NCBI RefSeq assembly: GCF_000454545.1
Contig: NZ_CM002139.1
Span: 2,909,470-2,973,469, forward strand
DNA: 64,000 nt
Source: Xanthomonas cassavae CFBP 4642
GTDB taxonomy: Bacteria; Pseudomonadota; Gammaproteobacteria; Xanthomonadales; Xanthomonadaceae
Direction of reading: 5' to 3'
The notes below the pieces were generated by a model. It was not told where the DNA came from. It ran no database searches and was given only the letters and a program-made list of their open reading frames with translations. Below are positions 22,022-31,530 of this stretch, piece after piece; the first letter of the stretch is position 1; every line of letters begins with the position of its first letter. The position numbers and the translations under genes were made by a program.

Positions 22022-22900
22022 ATGTCCGAAGACGACAGTAGCTACAGCTCAGAAACCCCCGAAAAACGCCGCAGCTGGCTCGAACGCCTGAGCGCGGCCT
22101 TCTCCGGCGAACCCCATACCCGCGACGAACTGGTCGCATTGCTGCGGACCGCCGAACAGGACGGTCTCATCGCCGCAGACACCTTGCGCATGATGGAAGG
22201 CGCGATCTCCGTCGCCGAGCTCACCGTGGGCGATGTGATGATTTCGCGCTCGCAGATGGTCTCCCTGCCGGTGGAAGCGCGCTTCATCGACCTGATGAAG
22301 CAGGTGGTCGAATCCGGCCATTCGCGCTTCCCGGTGCACGGCGAGAACAAGGACGAGGTGCTCGGCATCCTGCTGGCCAAGGACCTGTTGCGCGGCGTGG
22401 TCGCCGACAACGGGCCCGGCAACGTGCGCGAGCTGCTGCGCCCGGCGGTGCTGATCCCCGAGTCCAAGAAGCTCAACGTCCTGCTCAAGGAATTCCGCCT
22501 GTCGCGCAACCACATGGCGATCGTGGTGGACGAGTACGGCGGCGTCGCCGGCCTGGTCACCATCGAGGACGTGCTGGAGCAGATCGTCGGCCAGATCGAC
22601 GACGAGCACGACGACGCCGAGGAAGAGAATTCGCTGATCGCCATCCAGGCCGATGGGCGTTACGTAGTCGACGCGCTGACGCCGATCGAGGACTTCAACG
22701 AGCGCTTCGGCGCCGAGTTCTCCGACGACGAATACGACACCGTCGGCGGCCTGGTCACCGATGCGATCGGACACCTGCCGGAAACCGGCGAGGAACTGAC
22801 GCTGGGCCGGTTTGCGTTCCGCGTGGCCAAGGCCGACGCGCGCCGTGTGCACGCCTTCCACGTCACCATCCTGCCGCCCGACCCGCAGGACGACGCTTGA
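22022..22900 (+). CDS. corC: CorC/YbeX: CBS-pair protein with CorC_HlyC domain
   Basis: A 292-aa soluble protein. Two CBS repeats cover VGDVMISRSQMVSLPVEARFIDLMKQVVESGHSRFPVH and LLRPAVLIPESKKLNVLLKEFRLSRNHMAIVVDEYGGVAGLVTIEDVLEQIVG; a C-terminal CorC_HlyC transporter-associated domain follows (GRYVVDALTPIEDFNERFGAEF...DTVGGLVTDAIGHLPETGEEL). CorC is linked to magnesium/cobalt efflux and, through its neighbours, to ribosome function. The ATG at 22022 is preferred; an in-frame GTG lies 18 bp upstream. Confidence 0.92.
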   Translation: MSEDDSSYSSETPEKRRSWLERLSAAFSGEPHTRDELVALLRTAEQDGLIAADTLRMMEGAISVAELTVGDVMISRSQMVSLPVEARFIDLMKQVVESGHSRFPVHGENKDEVLGILLAKDLLRGVVADNGPGNVRELLRPAVLIPESKKLNVLLKEFRLSRNHMAIVVDEYGGVAGLVTIEDVLEQIVGQIDDEHDDAEEENSLIAIQADGRYVVDALTPIEDFNERFGAEFSDDEYDTVGGLVTDAIGHLPETGEELTLGRFAFRVAKADARRVHAFHVTILPPDPQDDA

Positions 22901-24171
22901 ACCAGTTCATCCGCACGGCGCCGCAGCGCTGCGGCGCCCGGCGATGGCTCGCCTGCTGGGCGCTGCTGCTGACGATGTTGCTGGCAGCGCCGCTCGCACT
23001 GGCACAGGCTGTGCTGGGCGAGGCTGCCCCGGCCATTGCCCAAGCTGCCGCACCGCCGCCGCGCGTCGGCGTGGTGACCATGCAACCCGGCGAAGTGTTC
23101 TTCGAACGCTTCGGGCATGACGCCATCGTGGTGGTCGATCCACTCACCCAGCAGGCCACCTCGTACAACTTCGGCTTCTTCGACCCGAGCGAGCCGGACT
23201 TCGTGCCGCGTTTCGCACGCGGCGAAATGATGTATTACCTGGTGGCGCTGCCGCTGGAAGAAGACCTGTCGCAATACCGCAACGTCGGCCGTGGCGTCAG
23301 TGTGCAGTGGCTGGATCTGCCGGCCGAGCAGGCACGCGCGCTTGCCGATGGCCTGGCTGTCCGCAGCCGGCCGGAAAACGCCCGCTATCACTACGATTAT
23401 TTCGAAGCCAACTGCGCCACGATGGTGCGCGATGCGCTCGATCGCGCCATGGGCGGCACGCTGAAATCGCAACTGGCCGGCCGCTCGCGCGGCAATACCT
23501 ACCGCAGCGAAGCGGTGCGCCTGGCCTCCCCCGCCCCGTGGATGTGGCTGGGCTTCGACCTGGGGCTGGGGCCCTATGCCGATCGCCCCTTGTCGCGCTG
23601 GGAAGAAGCGTTCGTGCCGATGCGCTTGGCCGACAGCCTGACCCAGGTGCACAACAGCGCTGGCCGGCCGTTGGTGCAATCCACCCAGGTGCTGCTGCCG
23701 CATCGTGTCGCGCCCGAGCCTGCCGAACAGCAGCGACATTGGTGGCCGTGGTTGCTGGCCGGCGTACTGATGGCCGCCGGCGTGCTGGCGCTGCGTCGCC
23801 GGCAACGTCTGCTGGCCGGGCTGGCGCTGCCGTTCTGGCTGCTGTGCGCCATCGGTGGCGGCCTGCTGGTGTATCTGTGGGGATTCACCGCACATCAATC
23901 CGCGTGGGCCAACCGCAATCTCTTGCTGGTCAATCCACTGTGTCTGCTGCTGTGGTTTGGTGGCGTCCGGCTGCAGCTGGGCCATCGGCCGGGCCGTTGG
24001 TTCAATGTGCTGGCCTGGCTGGTGGCAGCCGGCGCGCTGCTGGCATTGGTGATCCACTGGCTGTCGTTCCAGGCCCAGGACAACCTGCAGTGGGTGATGC
24101 TGCTGTTGCCGATCCACGCCGCGCTCGCGATCGCCCTGCAGCCGCGCGACGTGTCGCTCTCTCGACGCTGA
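22897..24171 (+). CDS. DUF4105 (Lnb N-terminal-like) membrane protein, TTG start
   Basis: A 424-aa protein that starts with TTG inside a TTGA overlap with the corC stop; the next in-frame ATG falls inside the signal peptide, so TTG is the only good start. After a signal sequence (CWALLLTMLLAAPLALA) comes a periplasmic DUF4105 domain with GEVFFERFGHDAIVVVD and YHYDYFEANCATMVRDALD, giving the conserved His and Cys of this thiol-hydrolase-like fold. The C-terminal third has about five membrane segments. DUF4105 is the family that in Bacteroides includes the lipoprotein N-acyltransferase Lnb. It occupies the place after corC where lnt lies in enterobacteria. An acyltransferase role here is inference. 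Confidence 0.8.
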   Translation: MNQFIRTAPQRCGARRWLACWALLLTMLLAAPLALAQAVLGEAAPAIAQAAAPPPRVGVVTMQPGEVFFERFGHDAIVVVDPLTQQATSYNFGFFDPSEPDFVPRFARGEMMYYLVALPLEEDLSQYRNVGRGVSVQWLDLPAEQARALADGLAVRSRPENARYHYDYFEANCATMVRDALDRAMGGTLKSQLAGRSRGNTYRSEAVRLASPAPWMWLGFDLGLGPYADRPLSRWEEAFVPMRLADSLTQVHNSAGRPLVQSTQVLLPHRVAPEPAEQQRHWWPWLLAGVLMAAGVLALRRRQRLLAGLALPFWLLCAIGGGLLVYLWGFTAHQSAWANRNLLLVNPLCLLLWFGGVRLQLGHRPGRWFNVLAWLVAAGALLALVIHWLSFQAQDNLQWVMLLLPIHAALAIALQPRDVSLSRR

Positions 24172-24186
24172 CCTGACGATGCGCCC

Positions 24187-25188
24187 ATGAACAACCACGG
24201 CCGCCATCCAGACAACCCGTCCTGCGTCATCACCTGCGCGTACTACGACGGCGACGGTGAGCGGCACGACATCAGCCTGGAGCAGATCAGCGACGTGCTG
24301 GAGCGCCCGGATGGCTTCGTCTGGGTCGGCCTGTACGAACCGCAGGAATCGGTGCTGCACAAGCTGCGGGACGAGTTCGGCCTGCATGACCTGGCGATCG
24401 AAGACGCGCTCAAGGCGCACCAGCGCCCCAAGGCCGAGAGTTACGGCAACTCGCTGTTCGTGGTGGTCAATACCGCCCAGCTGGTCAACGAGCGCATCCG
24501 TTATGGCGAAACGCATGCATTCCTGGGTAAACGGTTTCTACTGACGGTGCGCCATGGCGCATCGCTGTCGTATACGCCGGTGCGGCATCGGGTCGAGCGC
24601 GAGCCGGCCATGCTGCGCATGGGCGCCTCGTTCTGCCTGTATGGCGTGCTGGACTTCGTGGTCGATAACTACCTGCCGATCATGGACGAGTTCCGCGACA
24701 CGCTGGAGCGCCTGGAAAAGGACATCTTTGCCGACGACTACAAGCGCGAGACGGTGGTGCGCCTGTATGAGCTCAAGCGCGAACTCAACAAGATGCGGCT
24801 GGTGGTGGCGCCGTTGCAGGACGTGCTCTCGCACCTCAAGCGCAACCCCGGCTCGCTGATCCACGCAGACGTGGGCATCTACCTGCGCGACGTGCTCGAT
24901 CATGCGGTGCGCATCAACGACGCCATCGACACCCTGCGCGAAATGCTGGGGACCGCACTCAGCGTCAACCTGTCGATGGTGACGCTGGCACAGGGCGAGA
25001 CGGTCAAGCGCCTGGGCGCCTGGGCCGCCCTGCTGGCCGCACCCACGCTGATCACCAGTTGGTACGGCATGAACTTCACCCACATGCCCGAACTCGACGA
25101 GCCCTACGCCTACCCCCTGCTGGTGGGCGGCATCGTGGCCTCCTGCCTGGTGCTGTATCGCCTGTTCAAGCGGGCGCGGTGGCTTTGA
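24187..25188 (+). CDS. corA: CorA-family magnesium/cobalt transporter
   Basis: A 333-aa CorA channel subunit. A long soluble N-terminal domain (IEDALKAHQRPKAESYGNSLFVVVNT) leads into the stalk helix and two C-terminal membrane helices. The selectivity motif GMN is in TSWYGMNFTHMPELDEPYAYPL, about 40 residues from the end, and the protein ends in basic residues (LFKRARWL). It starts 15 bp after the DUF4105 gene, closing the phoH-corA operon, with CorC nearby as a functionally linked partner. Confidence 0.94.
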   Translation: MNNHGRHPDNPSCVITCAYYDGDGERHDISLEQISDVLERPDGFVWVGLYEPQESVLHKLRDEFGLHDLAIEDALKAHQRPKAESYGNSLFVVVNTAQLVNERIRYGETHAFLGKRFLLTVRHGASLSYTPVRHRVEREPAMLRMGASFCLYGVLDFVVDNYLPIMDEFRDTLERLEKDIFADDYKRETVVRLYELKRELNKMRLVVAPLQDVLSHLKRNPGSLIHADVGIYLRDVLDHAVRINDAIDTLREMLGTALSVNLSMVTLAQGETVKRLGAWAALLAAPTLITSWYGMNFTHMPELDEPYAYPLLVGGIVASCLVLYRLFKRARWL

Positions 25189-25423
25189 GGGCCGCGTAGC
25201 GGCTTGGGATTGGGGAGTTGGGATTGGGGATTCGCTAGAGCGGGTTTGCTGCTTGCTGATCCAGCTTGAGCGATGGTTGTGTTTCGATCGCTGTCGCGTT
25301 GATCGTTTCACCCAGACTGTTCAATGTCTGCTGGTGCCCCTCATCCGCCCTTCGGGCACCTTCTCCCGGCGGGAGAAGGAAACGCCCTGGCTTTTGCGAA
25401 TCCCGAATCCCCAATCCCGGCCC
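25189..25423. repeat. Composite intergenic repeat between convergent corA and sad genes
   Basis: GGGATTGGGGATTC at 25220-25233 is matched in inverted form by GAATCCCCAATCCC at 25405-25418. Between these arms lies the CCCTCATCCGCCCTTCGGGC unit (from 25338) ending in a near-perfect palindrome, CCTTCTCCCG / CGGGAGAAGG at 25360-25380. The same CCCTCATCC unit recurs at 37.6 and 38.2 kb. The hairpins probably also serve as a terminator for both converging genes. Confidence 0.7.
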
Positions 25424-26788
25424 TCAAGCTATATAGATCGTCTTGATGTTCATGAACTCGTGGATGCCGTGATCGGCCAGCTCGCGGCCGAAGCCTGAGC
25501 GTTTGATGCCACCGAACGGGAGCCGCACATCGCTCTTGACCACCGAGTTGACGAAGGCGGCGCCGCAGTGCAGCTGCTGGGCGACGCGTTCGCCACGCTT
25601 GGCGTCCGCCGTCCAAACGCTGCCGCCCAGGCCGAAGGTGGTGTCGTTGGCCACGCGCACCGCGTCTGCTTCGTCGGCCACTCGAATGATCGAGGCCACC
25701 GGGCCGAAGAATTCCTCCGCGTACGCCGGCATGCCGGGGGCGACCTGGTCGAGGATCGTGGCCGGGTAGCCTGCATGCGAACCCGATACCGGCTCGCCGC
25801 CCAGCAATACCTTGGCACCCTTCTCCACGCTGGCCTGCACCTGCTTGTGCAATTCCTCGCGCAGGTCGGCGCGTGCCATCGGTGCGAGCGTCGTGCCTTC
25901 CTGCTGCGGGTCGCCCACCACGCGCTTGGACGCAGCGGCGACGAAACGCTCGATGAACGGGTCGGCGATGGCATCGACCACGATGAAGCGCTTGGCTGCG
26001 ATGCAGGTCTGCCCGCTGTTGTCGAAGCGCGACTGCACCGCCGATTCCACCGTGTGCTCCAAGTCCGCATCGTCCAGCACGATGAAGGCATCGCTGCCGC
26101 CCAGTTCCATCACGCACTTCTTTAGCTGGTCGCCAGCGTTGGCAGCGAGCGAGCGCCCGGCGCGTTCGCTGCCGGTCAAGGTCACCGCAGCAATCCGATC
26201 GTCGCGCAGGACATCGGCGGCCTGGTCGTTGTCGATGTGCAATACATCGAACACGCCTGGCGGAATACCGGCCGCGTCCAGCACCTGCTTCATGGCGTCT
26301 GCGCAGCGCGGCACGTTGCTGGCGTGCTTGAGCAGCGACACGTTGCCGGCCATCAGGCCGGGCGCCAGGAACCGGAATGCCTGCCACAACGGAAAATTCC
26401 AGGGCATTACCGCAAACACGCAGCCCAGCGGCTCATAGCGCACATAGCTGGACTGCGCCTCGGTTGAAATCTCGTGCGGCGCCAGGTACTCGGCCGCATG
26501 ATCGGCGTAATACGCGCAGGCCTGCGCGCACTTGTCGACTTCGGCCAACGCCTCGTGGCGCAGCTTGCCCATTTCGGCGGTCATGATGCGTTGCAGGTCA
26601 TCACGTCGCTTGGTCAGTTCTTCGCCGACGCGTCGTAGCAACGCGCCGCGCTCGGCCAGCGGCAACGCGGCCCAGGCCGGAAATGCCTTGGCCGATGCGG
26701 CCAGGCGCGCTTCGATGCCGGCAGCGTCCAGGGTGTGCTGGGTGTGCTCGACCTGGCCGTTGGCCGGATTGACGGTGTCGTAGGACAT
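25424..26788 (-). CDS. NAD(P)-dependent succinate-semialdehyde dehydrogenase (Sad/GabD-like)
   Basis: A 454-aa aldehyde dehydrogenase closest in length and layout to the YneI/Sad type. The catalytic residues are visible: Glu in VMELGGSDAFIV and Cys in NSGQTCIAAKRFIV; the cofactor site includes VMPWNFPLWQAFR and LTGSERAGRSLA. It would oxidise succinate semialdehyde to succinate, the last step of putrescine/GABA breakdown, which fits the polyamine genes next to it. The ATG at 26788 (MSYDTVNPANG) is preferred to an upstream ATG at 26815. It is 215 bp downstream of potI on the same strand and may have its own promoter. Confidence 0.85.
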   Translation of the reverse strand: MSYDTVNPANGQVEHTQHTLDAAGIEARLAASAKAFPAWAALPLAERGALLRRVGEELTKRRDDLQRIMTAEMGKLRHEALAEVDKCAQACAYYADHAAEYLAPHEISTEAQSSYVRYEPLGCVFAVMPWNFPLWQAFRFLAPGLMAGNVSLLKHASNVPRCADAMKQVLDAAGIPPGVFDVLHIDNDQAADVLRDDRIAAVTLTGSERAGRSLAANAGDQLKKCVMELGGSDAFIVLDDADLEHTVESAVQSRFDNSGQTCIAAKRFIVVDAIADPFIERFVAAASKRVVGDPQQEGTTLAPMARADLREELHKQVQASVEKGAKVLLGGEPVSGSHAGYPATILDQVAPGMPAYAEEFFGPVASIIRVADEADAVRVANDTTFGLGGSVWTADAKRGERVAQQLHCGAAFVNSVVKSDVRLPFGGIKRSGFGRELADHGIHEFMNIKTIYIA

Positions 26789-27003
26789 GGCGTTCTCCAG
26801 TAGCAAGGCCGCCATGCTAGTGGCCGGAAAGTTGTAGCCGCGTCACAGCCGGCTCGAATCCGTGCAACGCTGTGTTTTCCGCTACCGCGACGCACTGCCG
26901 CACCTCCATCGTGCAACGCGCACCTGCAGCGGCGCCATGCGCGTCTACGCCCATCTGGCGGCCGGGTGCCAGAGGGCATTCGCCGCATTAACGCAACGCA
27001 CGC

Positions 27004-27852
27004 TCAGGCAATCGCTTGCTGTGTCAGCTGCTGATCGCGCAGGCGGCGTTTTTCGCTGCGCGCCAGCAGCCACCAGCCGACCACCGCGGCAATCGAGACT
27101 GCCAGCACCATCAGCGTGGCCAGTGCGTTGATCTTGGGGCTGATGCCCAGCCGCACCGACGAGAACACCTTGATCGGCAGCGTGGTGGAACTGGGCCCGG
27201 CCAGGAAGCTGGCGATCACCACATCGTCCAGCGACAGCGTAAAGGCCAGCAGCCAGCCGGAGGCCAGGGCCGGAGCGATGATCGGCAAGGTGATCAGGAA
27301 GAACACCTTCAGTGGCGTCGCGCCCAGATCCATCGCGGCTTCTTCCAGCGAGCGGTCCAGCTCCTGCAGGCGCGAAGAAATCACCACCGTCACGAACGAT
27401 ACGGTGAAGGTGACATGCGCCACCCAGATCGCCACCGCGCCGCGTGGCGCGATACCGAGCACCCCGCCCATCGAGACCAGCAGCAACAGGATCGACAGCC
27501 CGATGATCACTTCCGGCATCACCAGTGGCGCGGTGATCAAGGCACCGAACACGGTCTTGCCTGGGAATCTGCGCATGCGCACCATCGCCATGGCCGCCAT
27601 GGTGCCGAGCACGGTCGATGCGCAGGCGGTCCAGAACGCCACCTCCAGGCTGACCCAGGCCGCGTCCAGCAGTTGCCGGTCGCGCAGCAATTGGCCATAC
27701 CAGCGAGTGGAAAAGCCGCCCCACACCGTAGCCAGGCGCGAGGCGTTGAACGAATACACCATCAGCAACAGGATCGGCAGATACAGAAAACCGAACCCCA
27801 GCGCGAGGATGCCCCCCCCCAGTACCCGCCCACCGCGCGAGGCGCGCATCAT
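27004..27852 (-). CDS. potI: Putrescine ABC transporter, permease PotI
   Basis: A 282-aa inner-membrane permease with about six membrane helices and the BPD_transp_1 coupling loop EEAAMDLGATPLKVFFLITLPIIAPA (EAA motif). It pairs with PotH in the type-I importer for putrescine. Its ATG overlaps the potH stop (ATGA). It is the last gene of the potG-potH-potI set. Confidence 0.92.
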   Translation of the reverse strand: MMRASRGGRVLGGGILALGFGFLYLPILLLMVYSFNASRLATVWGGFSTRWYGQLLRDRQLLDAAWVSLEVAFWTACASTVLGTMAAMAMVRMRRFPGKTVFGALITAPLVMPEVIIGLSILLLLVSMGGVLGIAPRGAVAIWVAHVTFTVSFVTVVISSRLQELDRSLEEAAMDLGATPLKVFFLITLPIIAPALASGWLLAFTLSLDDVVIASFLAGPSSTTLPIKVFSSVRLGISPKINALATLMVLAVSIAAVVGWWLLARSEKRRLRDQQLTQQAIA

Positions 27853-28760
27853 GTCAGCCGCCCTTCCAGCTCGCGCTGCTGGTAACGGTGGAAGATCACG
27901 ATCGGCACCAGCAACACCAGCAACATGACCGTGGCCACTGCTGCAGCCACCGGCCAGTCGCGATTATTGAAGAATTCGCCCCACAACACGCGGCCGATCA
28001 TCAAGGTATTCGGGCCGCCGAGCATTTCAGGAATGACGAACTCGCCCACCGCCGGAATCATCACCAGCATGCAGCCGGCCACGATGCCGTTGCGCGACAG
28101 CGGCAAGGTGATGCGCACAAACGCCTGCCACGGACGCGCGCCCAGGTCGTAGGCCGCTTCCAGCAGGCGCTGGTCGTGCTTGACCAGATTGGCGTACAGC
28201 GGCAAGACCATGAAAGGCAGATAGCAATAGACGATGCCGATATAGGCGGCGATCGGCGTATACAGCAACTGCAGCGGCTGCCGGATCACGCCGATCGCCA
28301 GCAACGCCTGATTGAGCAGGCCATTGCCATCGAGGATGCCGATCCAGGCATAGACACGGATCAGGAACGAGGTCCACGACGGCAGCACCACCAGCATCAT
28401 CGCCACGTTGCGCGTGGCCAGCGGCAGGCGCGCGATCACATACGCCATCGGATAACCGATCAACAACGTCAGTGCGGTGGAAATCGCCGCGATCTTGATC
28501 GAACTCAGGTACGCGGCCACGTACTGGCTGTCGCGCAACAGCACCAGATAATTGCCCAGTTGCAGCTTGACGCTCACCGCGCCATCGGCCGCATACGCGA
28601 ACAGCGGCGTATACGGCGGCATCGCGGTGGCGCGCTCGGCAAACGAGATCTTCAACACGATCAGGAACGGGATCGCGAAGAACACCAGCAACCAGAGATA
28701 CGGCGCGGCGATCACGCCCCAGCGCGCACCCGGCACCCCGCGGCGGAACAGGCGCGTCAT
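27849..28760 (-). CDS. potH: Putrescine ABC transporter, permease PotH
   Basis: A 303-aa permease with about six membrane helices. The N-terminal WGVIAAPYLWLLVFFAIPFLIVLKISFA is typical of PotB/PotH proteins, and the coupling loop is LLEAAYDLGARPWQAFVRITLPLSRNG. The start at 28760 overlaps the potG stop (ATGA), and its own stop overlaps the potI start, so the three genes are translationally coupled. Confidence 0.92.
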   Translation of the reverse strand: MTRLFRRGVPGARWGVIAAPYLWLLVFFAIPFLIVLKISFAERATAMPPYTPLFAYAADGAVSVKLQLGNYLVLLRDSQYVAAYLSSIKIAAISTALTLLIGYPMAYVIARLPLATRNVAMMLVVLPSWTSFLIRVYAWIGILDGNGLLNQALLAIGVIRQPLQLLYTPIAAYIGIVYCYLPFMVLPLYANLVKHDQRLLEAAYDLGARPWQAFVRITLPLSRNGIVAGCMLVMIPAVGEFVIPEMLGGPNTLMIGRVLWGEFFNNRDWPVAAAVATVMLLVLLVPIVIFHRYQQRELEGRLT

Positions 28761-29887
28761 GCGGTGAGCACCACGCCGTCGTCCTCGCCCCAGCCTACCC
28801 ACACGGCATCGCCCCAGGTCAGCGCTTCGCTGGCCCAGCGCTGGCGATTGGCGAAGTCGGCCATCAGCTTGACCCCGCTGGGCAGGCGCACGTGATACAC
28901 CGAATGGCTGCCGAAATAGGCGATGTCCTCGATCACACCCTGCGCCTTGTTGCAGGCCTGCGCCGGCTCGTCCTTGCCGATGGCGAGCTTTTCCGGGCGC
29001 AGCGCAAACGCCACCGCCTGCCCTTCGAAGCCGGTGATGCCATGGCCGATACGGATCGGGGCGTCAAAGGCAGGCGTCTTCAAGGCGACGTAGTCCGGCT
29101 GGTCCTCGGCAATGACCGCATCGACCAGATTCACCGAACCGATGAATTCAGCGGCGAAGCGATTGGCCGGTTGTTCGTAGATTTCGTCCGGCGTGCCGAC
29201 CTGCTGGATCCAGCCCTGGTCCATCAGCGCGATGCGCGTGGCCATGGTCATCGCCTCTTCCTGATCGTGGGTGACCATCACGCAGGTGACGCCGGAGGTC
29301 TCGATGATGTTGACCAGTTCCAGCTGCATCTGCGAGCGCAGCTTCTTGTCCAGCGCGCCCATCGGCTCATCCAGCAACAGCAGCTTGGGCCGCTTGGCCA
29401 ACGAGCGCGCCAGCGCCACCCGTTGCTGCTGGCCCCCGGACAACTGATGCGGCTTGCGCCGGGCCAGCGCGCCCAGCTGCACCAGCTCCAGCATTTCGCC
29501 GACACGGGTGGTGACCGCCGCCTTCGACAGCCCTTCCTGCTTCAGCCCGAAGCCGATGTTCTGTTCCACGCTCATATGCGGAAACAGCGCATACGCCTGG
29601 AACATCATGTTGATCGGGCGCTCGTACGGCGGCAGCGCGTCGATGGGCTGACCATCCAGGGTGATGCGCCCCTTGGTAGGCCGCTCGAAACCGGCCAGAC
29701 AGCGCAGCAAGGTGGATTTGCCGCTGCCCGACCCGCCCAACAGCGCGAAGATTTCGCCCTTGCGGATCTGCAGGCTGACATCGTCCACCGCAACGAAGCC
29801 GTCGAACTCCTTGCGCACCGCGTCGATGGACAGATAACCGGCATCGGCAGGGCTGGAAGCTGGCGACATGGCCTCGGGCAGTGACAT
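28757..29887 (-). CDS. potG: Putrescine ABC transporter, ATPase PotG
   Basis: A 376-aa ABC ATPase. Walker A is GGSGSGKST at 51-59, the signature is LSGGQQQRVALARSLA, Walker B is LLLLDEPMGALDKKLR, and the switch His is in VMVTHDQEEAMTMA. A C-terminal TOBE domain (VAFALRPEKLAIGK...) marks the spermidine/putrescine/iron branch. The ATG at 29887 is preceded by a GAGAGA box; an upstream in-frame ATG gives an Arg-rich leader that is not credible. The substrate-binding protein PotF is encoded 4.9 kb away, beyond an efflux operon. Confidence 0.93.
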   Translation of the reverse strand: MSLPEAMSPASSPADAGYLSIDAVRKEFDGFVAVDDVSLQIRKGEIFALLGGSGSGKSTLLRCLAGFERPTKGRITLDGQPIDALPPYERPINMMFQAYALFPHMSVEQNIGFGLKQEGLSKAAVTTRVGEMLELVQLGALARRKPHQLSGGQQQRVALARSLAKRPKLLLLDEPMGALDKKLRSQMQLELVNIIETSGVTCVMVTHDQEEAMTMATRIALMDQGWIQQVGTPDEIYEQPANRFAAEFIGSVNLVDAVIAEDQPDYVALKTPAFDAPIRIGHGITGFEGQAVAFALRPEKLAIGKDEPAQACNKAQGVIEDIAYFGSHSVYHVRLPSGVKLMADFANRQRWASEALTWGDAVWVGWGEDDGVVLTA

Positions 29888-30035
29888 GAATTCTCTCGAT
29901 GGCGGCAGGCGCAGGCGCCATGCACGGCGTCTGCGCACCATCATGACAAAAGCCAGATTGGCCTGCAGGCTACCCGGCCGGTCGCGGCGCGAAGCAACGC
30001 ATTGCCTATCCGCTCAACGAGCGGCCGCCAACGCC

Positions 30036-31526
30036 TCAGCGCCGTTCCTGCGGCGCCTCGCTCCAGCCCAGCCCCAGGCTCTTCTGCAAGGCCACGTAAT
30101 TCACCAGCAGCTGCACCTGCGCCTGTGCGGCGGCGTCCTGCGCGGAGAGCTGCTGGCGTTGTACATCCAGCAGGTCGATCGACGAGGTGGCGCCGGCATC
30201 GCGGCGTTGCTGCATCAGCCCGGCCGAGCGCGTGGCCGAGGCTTCGGCCTGGCGCGCCACCACCAGCTGCTTGCGCGCCGAGCCGAAATGCGACAGCGCT
30301 GCATTGGCATCCTGCAAGGCACCCAGTACCGCCGCCTCGTAGGCGGCCTCGCGACCGGCGTTGCCGGCGCGCGCCTGATCCACTTGCGCACGGGTCTTAC
30401 CGAAATCGAAGATCGACCAGCGCAGCATCGGCACCGCCAGGGTGGTCGACGCATCGGAATTGAAATCGCTGGGTGACCCGGCCACCCAGCTCAGCCCGCC
30501 CAGCAAGGTCACCTGCGGGAAATAGCCGTTCAGCGCCTCGCCGATCTGTGCGCTGGAGGCAGCCAGCTCGCGCTCGGCCTTGCGCACGTCCGGGCGACGG
30601 CGGATCAGCGCGCCGGCATCGTCCACGCGCACCTGGGTGGGCAACATCGGCAACGGCTGGGCCGTGCTCAACTGGGCGTCCAGCGCGCCGGGCTCGCGCC
30701 CGACCATCAGCGCCAGCTGGTCCTGCGCTTCCTGTGCCTGCATTTCCAGCGGCAGGCGTTGCGCCTGCTGCTGCTGCACCTGGGTGGCGATCTGTTCGAC
30801 CTGCAGGTCCGACGCGGTACCCTGGCGACGGCGCTGCTGCACCAGCTGCAGAGACTGGCGGATCTTGGCCAGATTGGCATCGGCGATCGCCAGCCGCGCC
30901 TGCAACCCACGGTAGTTGAGGTACACCTGCCCGACTTCGGCAGCCAGCTGCACCTGTGCGTCGGCCAGTTCGGCCTCGGACGCCTGTGCCTGGGCCAGTG
31001 CGCCTTCGGCGGCACGCCGCCGACGGCCGAAGAAATCCAGCTCCCAGCTGGCGTCGAAGCCGGCGCTGTAGATCTGGGTCTTTTCCAGATCCAGCGCCTG
31101 GCTGCCTTGCGTGGGCGGCTGCCCCTGCTGGCCGTTCTGCAGGCCGCCCAGGGTGTCCACGATGGTCTGCGGCGGCTCGGCATACGCGTACACCGCACTG
31201 GCATTGAGCTTGGGCAGACGCTCGGCGCGGCGCTGGCGGGCCAGGGCGCGGTTGGCGCGCAGGCGTGCCTGCGCGGCGCGCAGATTGGGGCTGTCGGCCA
31301 GCGCCTGGGTCACCAGTTGGGTCAGGGTCGGGTCGTGCAGCTCCTCCCACCAGTGATTCAACGGTGCGGCGGCCACCACGTCCGCGCTGCTGGCGCGATG
31401 CAGCGCCGGGGCCTGCATGGCCGCATCGGCCACCGGTGGGGCCTTGGTGTAATCGGGGCCGAGCATGCAGCCACCGAGCACGACGGCGCTCAACGCCGCG
31501 GCCAGCGGCATGCGGAGCAGGCGCAT
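30036..31526 (-). CDS. Outer-membrane efflux factor (NodT/OprM-type lipoprotein)
   Basis: A 496-aa TolC-like channel lipoprotein. The leader MRLLRMPLAAALSAVVLGGC has a good lipobox, and the mature protein begins MLGPDYTKAPPV, as in RND/EMR outer-membrane factors. Two OEP repeats follow, with long coiled helices rich in Ala and Gln (AQASEAELADAQVQLAAEVGQVYLNYRGLQARLA; AAYEAAVLGALQDANAALSHFG). The chosen ATG lies 4 bp beyond the emrB-like stop. It would form the outer exit duct of the adjacent EmrA/EmrB-type pump. Confidence 0.9.
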   Translation of the reverse strand: MRLLRMPLAAALSAVVLGGCMLGPDYTKAPPVADAAMQAPALHRASSADVVAAAPLNHWWEELHDPTLTQLVTQALADSPNLRAAQARLRANRALARQRRAERLPKLNASAVYAYAEPPQTIVDTLGGLQNGQQGQPPTQGSQALDLEKTQIYSAGFDASWELDFFGRRRRAAEGALAQAQASEAELADAQVQLAAEVGQVYLNYRGLQARLAIADANLAKIRQSLQLVQQRRRQGTASDLQVEQIATQVQQQQAQRLPLEMQAQEAQDQLALMVGREPGALDAQLSTAQPLPMLPTQVRVDDAGALIRRRPDVRKAERELAASSAQIGEALNGYFPQVTLLGGLSWVAGSPSDFNSDASTTLAVPMLRWSIFDFGKTRAQVDQARAGNAGREAAYEAAVLGALQDANAALSHFGSARKQLVVARQAEASATRSAGLMQQRRDAGATSSIDLLDVQRQQLSAQDAAAQAQVQLLVNYVALQKSLGLGWSEAPQERR

Positions 31527-31530
31527 GGAA

